Below are positions 14,537-25,500 of a DNA stretch of 64,000 nucleotides, piece after piece (position 1 is the first letter of the stretch; every line of letters starts with the position of its first letter). A program made the position numbers and the translations under genes. Below the pieces are notes generated by a model. That model was given only the letters and a program-made list of their open reading frames with translations. It made no database searches and was not told where the DNA came from. Source of the DNA: Plumapathes pennacea (Eukaryota; Cnidaria; Anthozoa; Antipatharia; Myriopathidae); NCBI GenBank assembly GCA_964036295.1, contig OZ038462.1:8687767-8751766 (forward strand), in the 5' to 3' direction.

Positions 14537-15550
14537 TAGCGCCTGCGGCGAGCTTAAAAGTGGAGGTTTTTTTTTTGTTTTGCTTTTTCTGGTTCGATAA
14601 TTAGCACACGGTGATTGGTTCGTATTATCACGTGATATACGATGACGTAATTGATTATACAACTCGAGATGTGGCCAGTGAAATGTTCGTTACTTGTGTG
14701 TAAAAGGTAACTGCATTCAATCGAAACTCAACACCGTTTGGCTCTGTGAAACATGCACGAGTAAACTGGATTTTAGAGAACGATTTTGGCTTGCGTTCTT
14801 TAGTTCACTGCGGAAGCTTTGAGAATAGCCGTAGACAAATGTTTGATGGTTACCGCTGTGGGATTGTAAATATCTTTGTCGCCGCTAAATATTTAGTCCC
14901 AACGAAACTTTCTGTGGCGACACGAAATACTTCTGGAAAGATAACAGGCCGAAAGCGGAAATCAAAGCTACGATGAGCTTTAGCCGTAAAACAATGGCGA
15001 TTTATACTTTGTACTGTACATGACATATGCTGCCTCATAAAATGCTTCTGCTTATCGTTCTTTGCCTGTTGAAATGTTTCTTTCTTTCCATCATGTAGCC
15101 TTTGTTTCGCAATGGTCACTGTTTACTAGAAATGAACAATACACCGAAATAGATCAAAACGTTGAGTTTGTAGTCACAAAATGGACTGCAGAGCACACTG
15201 TGAACAAAACCGCAATAATATTGTAAACATGTCTCGTGTTACATTCTTCCCTTTCAATTTTATATTTGTTACAGAGCACGAATACTCGAAAGCCTGATAG
15301 AAGAAACGCATTCAGTTAAAGTGTCTATAAAGTGAAATTAGCGCTTGCTACTTTTTTTTATTTAAATTGAAGAATGGTGCATTTGCAATAGCCTGAACAA
15401 ATTTGAAAAGATTTCGTTGAATAGTTTTTGAGTTACAGCGCTTCGAAATCCAGGACAAAAATCGCAAAAATGGAGAAATCGAGCGCTCGGTCAGCCGTGG
15501 TGTCACATGACCTTGTGACGAATGCAGATGGACGCAAATCGAGTCTAGAA
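14537..15550. other. Unique sequence after the satellite, no gene recognised
   Basis: AT-rich sequence without tandem structure. Overlapping short ORFs lie on both strands at 14746-15119, with no domain, good splice context or codon signal that I can support. It may contain the upstream part of the THAP remnant that follows. Confidence 0.5.
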
Positions 15551-15900
15551 ATGGCGGCAGAAGTCAAGAAGAGGAGGGAAAGTACTGCGTTTGTGGTCGT
15601 CCAGATGGACACAGCTTTATGTAGTCGGTACACACACCCGGTATTTACATGCACAAGTTTCCAAGCGAAGCCACGATGCCGGAATAGCGTAATTTTTGGA
15701 CAAAAATTGTGCGAAAGCACTGTCAAAACTTTACTCCAACGAGCTACTCGGTCATCTGTTCAGCGCGCTTTGACCCTTCCTGCTATTCCTTCAATATACC
15801 AACGCATTTAAAACCAAAATCAACGTACCTAAATCCTGGTTCAGTCCCAACCTTGGATACAAATCGTGTATTACAACAATCGCCGTGAATATTTTGTCGT
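15551..15900 (+). pseudogene. THAP-domain gene remnant with in-frame stops
   Basis: An ATG at 15551 begins MAAEVKKRREST. After a one-base shift near 15583 the other frame reads YCVCGRPDGHSFM, a stop at 15622, then SVHTPGIYMHKFPSEATMPE, a second stop, then RNFWTKIVRKHCQN and VICSARFDPSCYS. This matches the THAP zinc-finger layout: CxxC near the start, a central FP followed by a W in an alpha-helical stretch, and CxxH near the end. The final zinc-ligand His is Arg here (CSAR for CSAH). Two stops, a frameshift and a lost ligand make it non-functional. THAP domains are DNA-binding modules shared with P-element-type transposases and many cnidarian genes; which parent this came from cannot be told. 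Confidence 0.6.
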
Positions 15901-16661
15901 TTTGATGCTACTGTGATGATGGCCAAGTAGAATTATAGTGAAGATTGAAGTGCTCTCGCTTTCTGAAGCCTGCTAAAGTAGAAAATACCCGGCCAGAGGC
16001 CATGCTTTCCAAATTAAACAACTACAGTCATTTGTATATTGTTGTCGATGAGTGGCCGAGTTTGTTCGCTCAACACAATCGGACCTCGTATTATTTAGTG
16101 ACTTGATTTCTTTTTTCTGTCAAAGATTTTAAATTCGTCAAACGCGGTTTGAAAAGTTGCTGTGTTCAAAATTGAATCCTTGCCAAAACTCACACATTCC
16201 GAGACTTCGAAAGCGTATAAACAAGCGACTCTCGCTTTGACAGTTCTAAATTTGTTACACTCGAAGAAGCGTAAAAAAACCATACACATATGTGGTTGGC
16301 TGGAGTAATCGCGCGGGCTTTTCTTGAAATTCATAAAAAATTTCGGTGTTGAAGATCGACTTTACTGACTGGGCAAAACTGATCGAGTCACGATTCTAGT
16401 TGCGCTTTTCTTGGTTTGAAAGTCTTGGGAGTATTATGTAGTTGCGTGTAGAAGTTGTCTCAGTCAGCGAATTTTGGAGTTCAGCTAGTGTCCACGAAAA
16501 CTTGCAGACTGCACGTTGTCTGAACTAAACCAGACTTCCGTGCGACAAATAATTTTTTTAGCGGATTAATCGTGGCCTCTGATTAGAAATAAGTGTTCGA
16601 AGTCCGAACTGTCAAAATCGATTGTGCACAAAAAGATATGTCACGCATTACTTAGCTTTTC
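15901..16661. other. Intergenic, no feature recognised
   Basis: AT-rich sequence with scattered short ORFs only. I see no repeat, exon or regulatory pattern that I can support. Confidence 0.5.
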
Positions 16662-16862
16662 TTGCCGGTTGACCCTGCCGCTCCTGAGCTCAAAATGCAG
16701 AGTCGCTCAACTTTTAAGAAGCAAGTGTATGAGTGTTGTAATGATAATTTTAATGAGATTTCATTTGAGCAAAATATCAAAAGCCAAGTTCTCTATACTG
16801 TGTGGTATTTTTCTGGTGAGAAACTGGAAGTCTCTCTTGGGAGTTCTGCTCTTGTCCCAACT
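16662..16862 (+). repeat. Dispersed ~200-bp MITE copy (family CACTCCCAA)
   Basis: Aligns by eye to the copies at 20576-20786 and 51087-51291. Shared blocks include AAAAGCCAAGTTCTC and TTTCTGGTGAGAAACTG. The best copies have inverted termini of the form AACCCTTTCACTCCCAA and TTGGGAGTGAAAGGGTT. This copy has lost clear ends, and the two short ORFs running through it are not coding. Confidence 0.65.
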
Positions 16863-18324
16863 TTCCATTTAGTATGTTCTGGTCTTGACGCAACTCACGC
16901 CGCGAGCTCACTGGCAACGCCAGTCTAGTTTTGAGACTAAAAAGAATTTGCTATAGCCTTACCATTTCTTTTTTCGCAAAATGGCCATTTTTGACTCAAT
17001 CTCAAAATCGACTACAGTCTAGGCCTAATATCAGAATCACATGAAACTTTGAGAAAACGTTCCCGGGAGTATAAAATTGAAATGGAAGTTCGATCCTTTA
17101 TAGACGGGTAAATATGAGCAAATCATCGACTAGTACCGTCATCCCACGTTTCAAACAACGTAGCCCAAATACGTTGCGCGTCGCTTTCTTTATATATCGA
17201 CGTGAAGAAAAAAAATCGTTATACTGGGAGAGGCAAAAGGTATACCCTGTTGAGCGGCACATCCCTGTATAGCCGATATATGGGGGTGCCCGTCCCCCCC
17301 TCTCCGGGCTTCTATTACCTACCAGTTATAGGGAGTAAATGTCAAGCACGTCAACACGCGCGGCTATTACCTGCCAGTCCTTATTTGAATACGTACCGCA
17401 GTAGGCCTAGCTTGAAATCCGAACTTTTCACGAGCCAAACCCAATACAAGTTAGATTAAACAATGGCTCTTACCCATCTATATCGAATTCAGCTAAAGAA
17501 AAGCTCGACGCTCGACCTGGGATTTACTTGCACCCAAACAAAGGTTTCAATAATCAAATAAATTAACTAGGGCCGTGTTAAAACATATTCATGCATACAG
17601 AGGCTGGAGAGAAGCTTCGTTCAAAAAGGCCGAGGGACTTTTATAAAACTGGAAAAAATTGAAAGGTTACCCTCTTTTGCGTTGAAGAGATTTAATGTTT
17701 CCAAGGAAGACGAAACTCAGAAGACGGCTATGGGATGCAGTGAGTCGCGTTGAAGTACGACAGATACCGAGCAACCTAAAGTGACACGCACCGTACAGGG
17801 AAATACGTTAAAACAACCTCCAGTAACAGAGTGTACTAAACAACCTGAAGTAAAGTTGACAACTTGCAAGTAATGTACGAGTCAATTCCAACTGCTTACC
17901 TCGGCCATTTGACTCCAAGTTTGCTCCGCATAGCCGGGCATTGGACGCGAAAGGAGCCCCGCCCCGTGGGGCATTTGACCGTCGGGAAAATGTTGGGAAG
18001 CGGCTGCAAGTGTTATAGCTTAAAATTGGAATATCTTCCCTTAGTTTTGGAAGCGAATAAATTGGTGAATTGGTACAGAAGTAAGAGAGGCGCTTATCTG
18101 TTGACCCCATGAGGTCCCCAAATTTGTTTGATGAGTTCAGCTCACCTCCTAGAAGTTCAATCGCCAAATTATCTCCAAGCTTCCCCAAGTTGTTTGTTTT
18201 TCAGAAATGCACTATAAGAAATCTACAAAGACCCCAACAACAACCCGCGCCCCTGCCCCCAACGATGACTTCCTTGCGTTCTACCGAGTATCTTTTATTT
18301 TAGCATTAACACAGTTTCAGTCGA

Positions 18325-18372
18325 GGTCTTCGTTTTGTAGAAATGCACTACGCAATCTACAAAACGAAGACC
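18325..18372. repeat. Perfect 16-bp foldback (hairpin) motif
   Basis: GGTCTTCGTTTTGTAG at 18325-18340 is followed after 16 bp by its exact reverse complement at 18357-18372. The loop contains AAATGCACTA, which also appears near 18205. A related imperfect foldback lies at 18931-18984, and a single arm (TCTACGTTTTGTAGG) lies near 18449. Confidence 0.85.
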
Positions 18373-18504
18373 AAACACGCACCCACGACAGCTTAGCACC
18401 AAACCGAGATTATCCTTATTTTAGTGGTTTACGCCATTTCAATGGGGTCTACGTTTTGTAGGTTAAGTAGTAACCCCCCCCCCCCCACGGGGGGAAACTC
18501 CCAT

Positions 18505-18515
18505 GTAAAACAAAC

Positions 18516-18546
<31 letters not shown>

Positions 18547-18583
18547 ACAAAAACAAAAACAAACAAAACAAAAACAAAAACAG
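18505..18583. repeat. (AAAAC)n microsatellite
   Basis: A run of AAAAC/AAAC units just after a poly(C) tract. Low-complexity sequence; the ORFs through it on both strands are artefacts. Confidence 0.9.
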
Positions 18584-18930
18584 GCGCGGATGCTCGTCGG
18601 GAATTTTCGTTTTGACCACTGGCTCGAGCTTATTTTGAACCCTAAAAGGTACCAAACTAATAATTATCTGACATTTAAATTGCCTTCATATAATTATGTG
18701 ACAGTAGACATGACAGTACACTGATAACAGCTTTCTCTGGTGGTGTAAAAGTCCATTCGACGGACACCCGGTTCCTAAACGGGGTACTGCGTCACAAAAA
18801 TGTCAGCGTTTAATCTTGAGCACCCGAAGTGGTACCAAAACCCATGAGTTTGACCCTTAAAAGGTATGACGAGCATCCCTGCTCTTTTTATGTGGGAGGC
18901 CCTCCTCTCTTCTCCGGCAGTAGTACATTT

Positions 18931-18984
18931 CTACAAAATGAAGATGGTCCTAGGTTTTCTGGGTCTTACGTCTTCGTTTTGTAG
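18931..18984. repeat. Second foldback of the CTACAAAACGAAGA family
   Basis: CTACAAAATGAAGA at 18931-18944 pairs with TCTTCGTTTTGTAG at 18971-18984 with one mismatch. The arm is the same as in the perfect foldback 600 bp to the left, so this is a dispersed family and not a chance palindrome. Confidence 0.75.
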
Positions 18985-19507
18985 TCATCCTGTCCCTAGT
19001 GGCATTAGTGACAATGGGCCTTTATTGCCGGAGCAAATCAGACACCAAAACCATCAGGAGGTAACTCAGGAAAAAAGCGCAAATTTCAAACCCAAAAAAG
19101 ACCGTCGCACCTCCCCGTCGCTAATATACCTGAGTACCCCCCCCCCCCCCCCCAAGGGCCAATAGCACAGTCTCTTGCACATACAGATAACTGCTCTTCT
19201 AAACAAGATGTCAATCCTTCTGATTGTTGAAAGGTTGTGTTGAAACAGAGTAATTATATTTTCGTGTTTAGTTTTACGTCTTCTTAAATACCCCCCCCCC
19301 CAAAAAAAACAAACAAACAAACAAAAAACAAAACAAAAAACAAAAAAAAAATAATAATATAATAAAATAAAATAAAGCAAACTATACCGACCATTTTATA
19401 CTACAGTTATGTGTTAATAAACACAAGACACTGAGCAGTAGTTCTATACTACACTCGAAGAAATGTATGTACTGTCTTTGGTTGGATACTTTTAGTGCAT
19501 TCTGTTG

Positions 19508-22500
19508 TCACAGTTCCTCTCGGGGTTTGTTCTGCTCAGGTGGAGCAATGTGCGGTTCAACTTGATCCTCAATCAGATCCTCAATCTTAGCTACTTCATT
19601 CTCCAACACCGTGCGAACCTGTGATACAGAATATAAAATTAGGGGGATTCTACTTCTCGTGTTCAATACGGATCAATGGAAACGAATCGGCGAATTTCTT
19701 GAAGATGTACATTTGTTCATATACAGTCAAGCCACTCTGTAGAAAAATATTACCTTTAAAAGAAAAGAGGAAATCGAAGAAAAGTGAAAGGCCGTCAGAC
19801 ACTGAACGGGTCTTGCTTCTCGGATGTCAAATTTCTTTATTCTTTTCCTTCACCAGAAATGTATCATACATTAAAAACAACTTGGCTTTTGGTAACTCGC
19901 TCAGATGAAAGCTGATTAAACTATCAATTCTCCCTGCGTTACTCATACAGTTTCTTCTTATAAGGTTGAGAGAATCTGAATTTGAGCATGGGAGTGACAG
20001 GGTCAAAATACATGTACTTCTGAAGGTACCTAATGTATATGTACCTTTTCTGCACCGTCATCTTTCAGGCTCTTAAGATCCGCAAATGAAAACTGCCCAT
20101 CTTTATCTTTGTCCAGAGCACCAAACATCTGAAGTGGAGCAAAAAAGTTAGAGGCCCGGTGGGGTTGGTGGTCGGCACTTCCTATGATCAACTATGGGCT
20201 GCGCATTTCACAGAGGCTCTAAAACTCGTCCCTCGACTGAGAAGTTCGTAAATTTCATGTTCATGAGCGAGTTGCATACGGTTATTCTGGACGTTTTCCT
20301 GTCCATAAAAAAGGCAGTTTTTACTACAGGTGTGTGAAAGGGGTCACCATTTCGACTCTAGAATGGTACATGAAAGGATAAGGGGTTGAAAGCCCTGTGC
20401 CCCGTGTAAAAACCTCATAATACTCACATTCGTAATTGCCTCTCTGAATTCTTCAGTCCATACAAACTTTTGTCCATACATGATTGGTAAGGAAGGCGCC
20501 TGCAAAGGAAAATAACATGACATCAATGTTGATGATATTATAAAGTCTGCAAAGTACTACCAGTGGCCACAGCCTTGACCCTTTCACTTCCAAGTTCATA
20601 CTTGCACATTCTCCCAACCATTCAAGAGGAAAACGTAGGAGTGACATCGTGTGAGAATTGATAACTCAATCAGCTGTCATCTGAGAAAAAGATCAAAACC
20701 CAACTTCTCCACACTGTATGCTATTATCTCTAGTGAGAAACGCAAGGAGAAAATTGAAGTTGATCACTCCTGGGAGTGAAAGGTTTTAACACATTAGGCC
20801 ACGTGCACGGTGTTGGTGTACATTTCTAGTCACGCGAAGTCGATTGCGTCTACCGCACCGAGGATTGTACCAAAGACAGCGAAATTTTTCTTGAATAACA
20901 CTAATAAGTTGTTCATTCGTTCAGAGTTAAAACATAACCACATATTTCTCAGTTTCTCAAGAACGAACCAAAAATGTCCTCAAAAAGTAGTCTTCGAGTC
21001 ATCTCCCGCACGAAAAGCGGATTTATTCGCTTTGAATGTCAAATATCTCAAGATGAGCTTAACCGGCAAAAAGTTCATTGAGTTAAGATTATTTTTATAC
21101 ATAAATGGCTGCTAAAGGTTCTTTCTTGGCCGAGAACAGGGTATTAGAGTGATTGAGGACACATGTCCAATCGTGTCGGTTTCGAAACTTCGTTCAAATA
21201 AAAACTTCGCGCGTTCGTTCTGCTTAACGCTCACCTGGGATAATGAAGTCACAAATCGACGGTTCATCTCTTAGACTTTGCAAATAACTTCATTGTTTGG
21301 CTGGCCGTGTAAATTTTCGAAAGGTATATGTCGTGTTTCGAAATAAAGACAGAAAAGTCCAAGAGCATCTCACGAGACATCCGATGGTATCGTGTATCAG
21401 GTGTTATTTGGGCTATTTATGGATTGTCTATCGTGCATCAGGTATCAGGCATCAGACATCGTCTATCAGGTATAAAATCGGCTTTCCGGCACCAGGTATG
21501 GTGTCAGGCACCGGGCATATCAGCCATGGTGTATCAGGCATCAGATTATATTCAAACAGTTCATAACTTGGTAACATGTTTACATTCAACAATTTTTCGC
21601 AAGTGATTCAAAACTGAAATGTACACAGAACACAAAGAAATGATACTGCAAAGCCGTGTTACCTTATGAATACACTAAATCATAGAACTGGAGAGTTTAG
21701 GAAAGTTTTTGCATTGAGAATCCTTATCATGTTCCGTAGTATTTGTGACCCGACTTCGAATGTTCCAAAACAAATTAATTGGGACGCATTTCTAGCACTT
21801 CTAATGCTTTTGAGATATGTCTTGCGAGACAAACAAAACGTTGCTGAGCGGATCCTGTGTTACCCTGGTCCCAGAGGTTTTCTAATTCCCTAATGGCGCC
21901 AGCTCCATCTTGAGGGCCCTTTGCATGGGAGATCACTTAGTAATTTCGGATTGTGAAATATCCAAAATCAGTGCCCGAATAAGTGACGTCTCCCATACAA
22001 TGACGACTCTTGTACTGCGCTGAGCAGCCATGGGTAAATTCGTGCATGAACTGTGTGTTGTAACTAATGCTTTTCAGGTGGGGACGGCATGGTGGTCATG
22101 TTTGCAATCGGGCGAAATGACGAAAATGTGTTCGGTGATAAGTGTTGGATCATCAGGCGTGCTCTCCACTCCATCAGTTTCAATCATGGCGTGTCTGTGT
22201 AGCACAGTTACATTATTGTATAGATGCTTGTGTTTGTGAGAAATACAAAGAGTGGACTTGGTTTTGGTATGAGCACGAATAATTTTCTGAATAATCGTGA
22301 ATACAACATACTTGGCCTTGAGGTAGGTTGTCCAGGAGTCGCCCAAGCTGTTCGTTTTGCCAGCTGGCACGGAATCGGTGCCCTGCGAAGTTTTGGAGCA
22401 GGGATTTCAGATACTGAAACAGCTCACCAGGTAATGTTTCCATCGTCACCAGCTGTAGTTTTCTTTTTTCTTGTCCTCCGGCCAGGTGCATGCTAACGTA

Positions 22501-25500
22501 CTGGAATCGCTGCCACTTGACTTGTTGCGAACTTGGGGAAGTGTCCAACTCCTCTTCGAGAAAGGCCAGTTTCTCTACCCCACAGGACTCACAAGATCTC
22601 ATCAAGCAGTCTTTGCGATGGTACTTTCTTGGACCCTTCGGACAGTGAGTGTCGTCCAGCATGTCAGAAAGGTGTTCATACACTTTGTAGCCGCCGCAGA
22701 TGTTTCCGTTGAGAGAAGCTGCCTTCTAAAATCCATACAGGCCCTAAAAATAATGCGCATTTCGACATGCAGTTTACAGCAACAAGAATTTCTGTCTTGA
22801 GCTCTTGGTGGAAAAACAAAAAAATGGTTTACATTTCTCAAACGTTCTTTGTCCCATTTTGATGTTCGGATACTTTATCCGGAATTCTTGAAAGGCCTCT
22901 GTTTGGGTAACTTCCAGTATCTGCTTCTCGTGTGTCACATACAACTTTGGTCCTATTCGCTTCCGAACTCCGGCGTCCTTTTTGTTGCCTGTTCGTCGGG
23001 AGACGTCCGGACTGGCCCAAAAGTCATGAGCAAGTTTTCGGTCATCCGCGGATATGGCATCTGAACGGGTTCGCCTTTCAGTGTATGTCCAGCAATGCTT
23101 TTCACCACGGAGGACACGGGTTCGGTGTTTGAAGCCTTTGGACAATCGATGTCGATTGATGTTCAACTTCTTCGCCACTTTGCTCTTAAAACTGGCTTTT
23201 GTGACAGCTTCACCAGAGAGTAACGACACACCAACGTTCACCGCAGCCCTGGCGTCGTTTGACCGAGGGAGAAAGAAAAATCAAGTGGTCCAAATGCACT
23301 GAAAGCATAAACACATACATTCGGCAAAGAAAAATGAAATAAAGAAAGTTTGAGCGTTCAGCTGTGATTGTTTGCTCAAAAAAAAAAAAAAAAAAAAAAA
23401 AAAAAACACGAGTCGAAAGGTCTGGAAAGTCTCAATGTCAGTGAACATGCCAAAGAAACCGCATCCTGAAAAACGCACTGAGCAGGCCACGCGAGATTTT
23501 TTCTTCTTCTTCTTCTTCTTTTTTTGTCATATTGCACTGAGTCTCCAAGATACAAACAGAGAATCAACATAAAGAAGAAAATAGTTGCATAGCCAGAAAA
23601 TTGCCGCTAAGACTGTGTCTTGAACTGAAAGTCTCCGTCGGCTTGACTGTATAAATTCTATATCCGCCAGACGTGTTAGCGCGAAGCTGACGGCGCGTAT
23701 TTATAACATTACGTGGCACTCCATGCATCATCAGGCTCTTTTAGTTTTCAAACACCTTTACCGGAAGGGAGAGTTTGTCGAGCACACCAACATGAAAGCA
23801 GTCATTTACGTACGTTGCCTGCATGTATTATCACCGGACACTTCACTGACATGCGGATGGCACACACAACCGCTTCTGCACGGCAGCAATAAAAAAAGAT
23901 ATTGGGCGTACTTTTCCGGTAAGTTAATCACATAGAACTTTGTAGAGTCCTGCATTCCCCTAAGGAGAATGAACACGATGATTGTACCCAAGTAGGGCTG
24001 CTTTCAATTAAAAAGTAGTCCGGTTAGAACGTGTCATCCGACAGACACTCTTCTTTGATCATCAAATTCAGTTCTCTACAAGGTACAATCCTGGCGCAAC
24101 ACAGGTACCGGTTGATTGCTGAGAGATGCACGTTTCTATTCTGAAATGCCCGAAAGACAATACACGATGCAAAATCTCTAATAACTAAAGCACGTCAATG
24201 TACATGAAATCCCTGATACCTGATGTACGATGCCTGATACACGATATATGAAATCCCCGATGCCTGACATACCCGATGCGCGATACGTGAAATCCCTGAT
24301 ACAGGATGCCTGATAGACAATTATGCCGACGATGTTACGCGATTGTACACCAACACTGTGCACATAGCCATTACAGGGGCCCTCTTAACCACAGTCCTTT
24401 GCGCGCTAAAATCCTTGGTTCCGCCATTTTTGGGGCCCCCAAAGGTCAAAAGATGAATAGGAATCCACTTCTGTCTAACTTGTTTGAGGAGAAGATTATT
24501 TTCTTTTGATCTAAAAGTGCTACTAGACGATTTTTCTTTCATAATTATGTTCTTTCGTGTTGGGAACCAAATCAGCCTTGGAATTTCCAGATGTAAACAA
24601 AAACATTGAAAAGGCTGAGGGGGCAGCCTTTAAAATAGCTCTTGTGTACAGGGGCTGTGCATCCTTGATCTGATTTCTGAGGTACAATTATTTTGTTGGT
24701 TTGTTTGTTTAGAATAAATGAAGACTTTAACTGCCATGCTTGACTGCATTCAAATCAACTTCAAAACAAAAAATTAAAAACAATCAAGAACTCCCAACAA
24801 ACAACATGATTGAGCACTTGTAGCCCGGCCTATACTACTATACTCATTGGGACCATTTGCTTGAGTACAGTATAGTGATCATTCAACAGATGTTTTCTAG
24901 GTTGAGTCATATTCGTCCCTGGTGTACTAAAAAGTTTGAATGTATGACCACTGAGCGATGTAGTGAGAATATTAAATAGTTTTATCAGCTTTCATCTAAG
25001 CAAGGTGCCAGAAGCCAAATTTGTCACACTGTATGATATACTTTATATGATGAGAAACTGAACAAGAAAGTTGAAAAGAGAAAGGAAAAAGTTGATCTTT
25101 TAGTTTATATGTTCTCACCTCTCTAAGTTTCTTCTCAAAGGCAGTGTAAACTAGCTTGTCCTCTTTTGATAGAAGTGTTCCAAAATGGTCCCTGTAATGA
25201 AGTGTGAAAACAGTCAAAGGAGAAGGCATATTTTGCAATCACTTTCATTCTAATGGTCCATTTTATCCACCCCATACAGCTAAACCTGTATTAATCAGAC
25301 AGCTGTCGGCATCCCAAAAATCTTGAAAATTTAGGCAATGGGTGCTAATTCAAGGGGACACTAACTTGAAGTGGGGGAGTGCTTATGTAATTTTTCCCAA
25401 ATCATGGCCAGTTGGTCATTTATTTTTGTAATGTGTAACAAATGCCCACGAACAACAACACAGAGTAAGCAGTATTAATAGCAACCACTTCCTAATTATT

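Larger units (their letters stand above)
16863..19507. other. Repeat-rich intergenic region without a supported gene
   Basis: Contains GC-rich sequence at 17900-18110, poly(C) runs near 18475, 19138 and 19290, an (AAAAC)n tract and two foldback motifs listed separately. The 126-codon minus-strand ORF at 17808-18188 has no recognisable domain and overlaps another open frame on the plus strand, so it is not called. It lies just downstream of the JmjC gene's stop codon and may include that gene's 3' UTR. Confidence 0.5.

Noticed and set aside
15428..15811. 127-codon plus-strand ORF taken as the real protein
   Set aside because: Only its middle Met region matches the THAP gene start. The THAP signature itself lies in a different frame that is broken by stops.
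17808..18188. 126-codon minus-strand ORF
   Set aside because: It overlaps an open plus-strand frame in a GC-rich repeat-like patch and has no recognisable domain.
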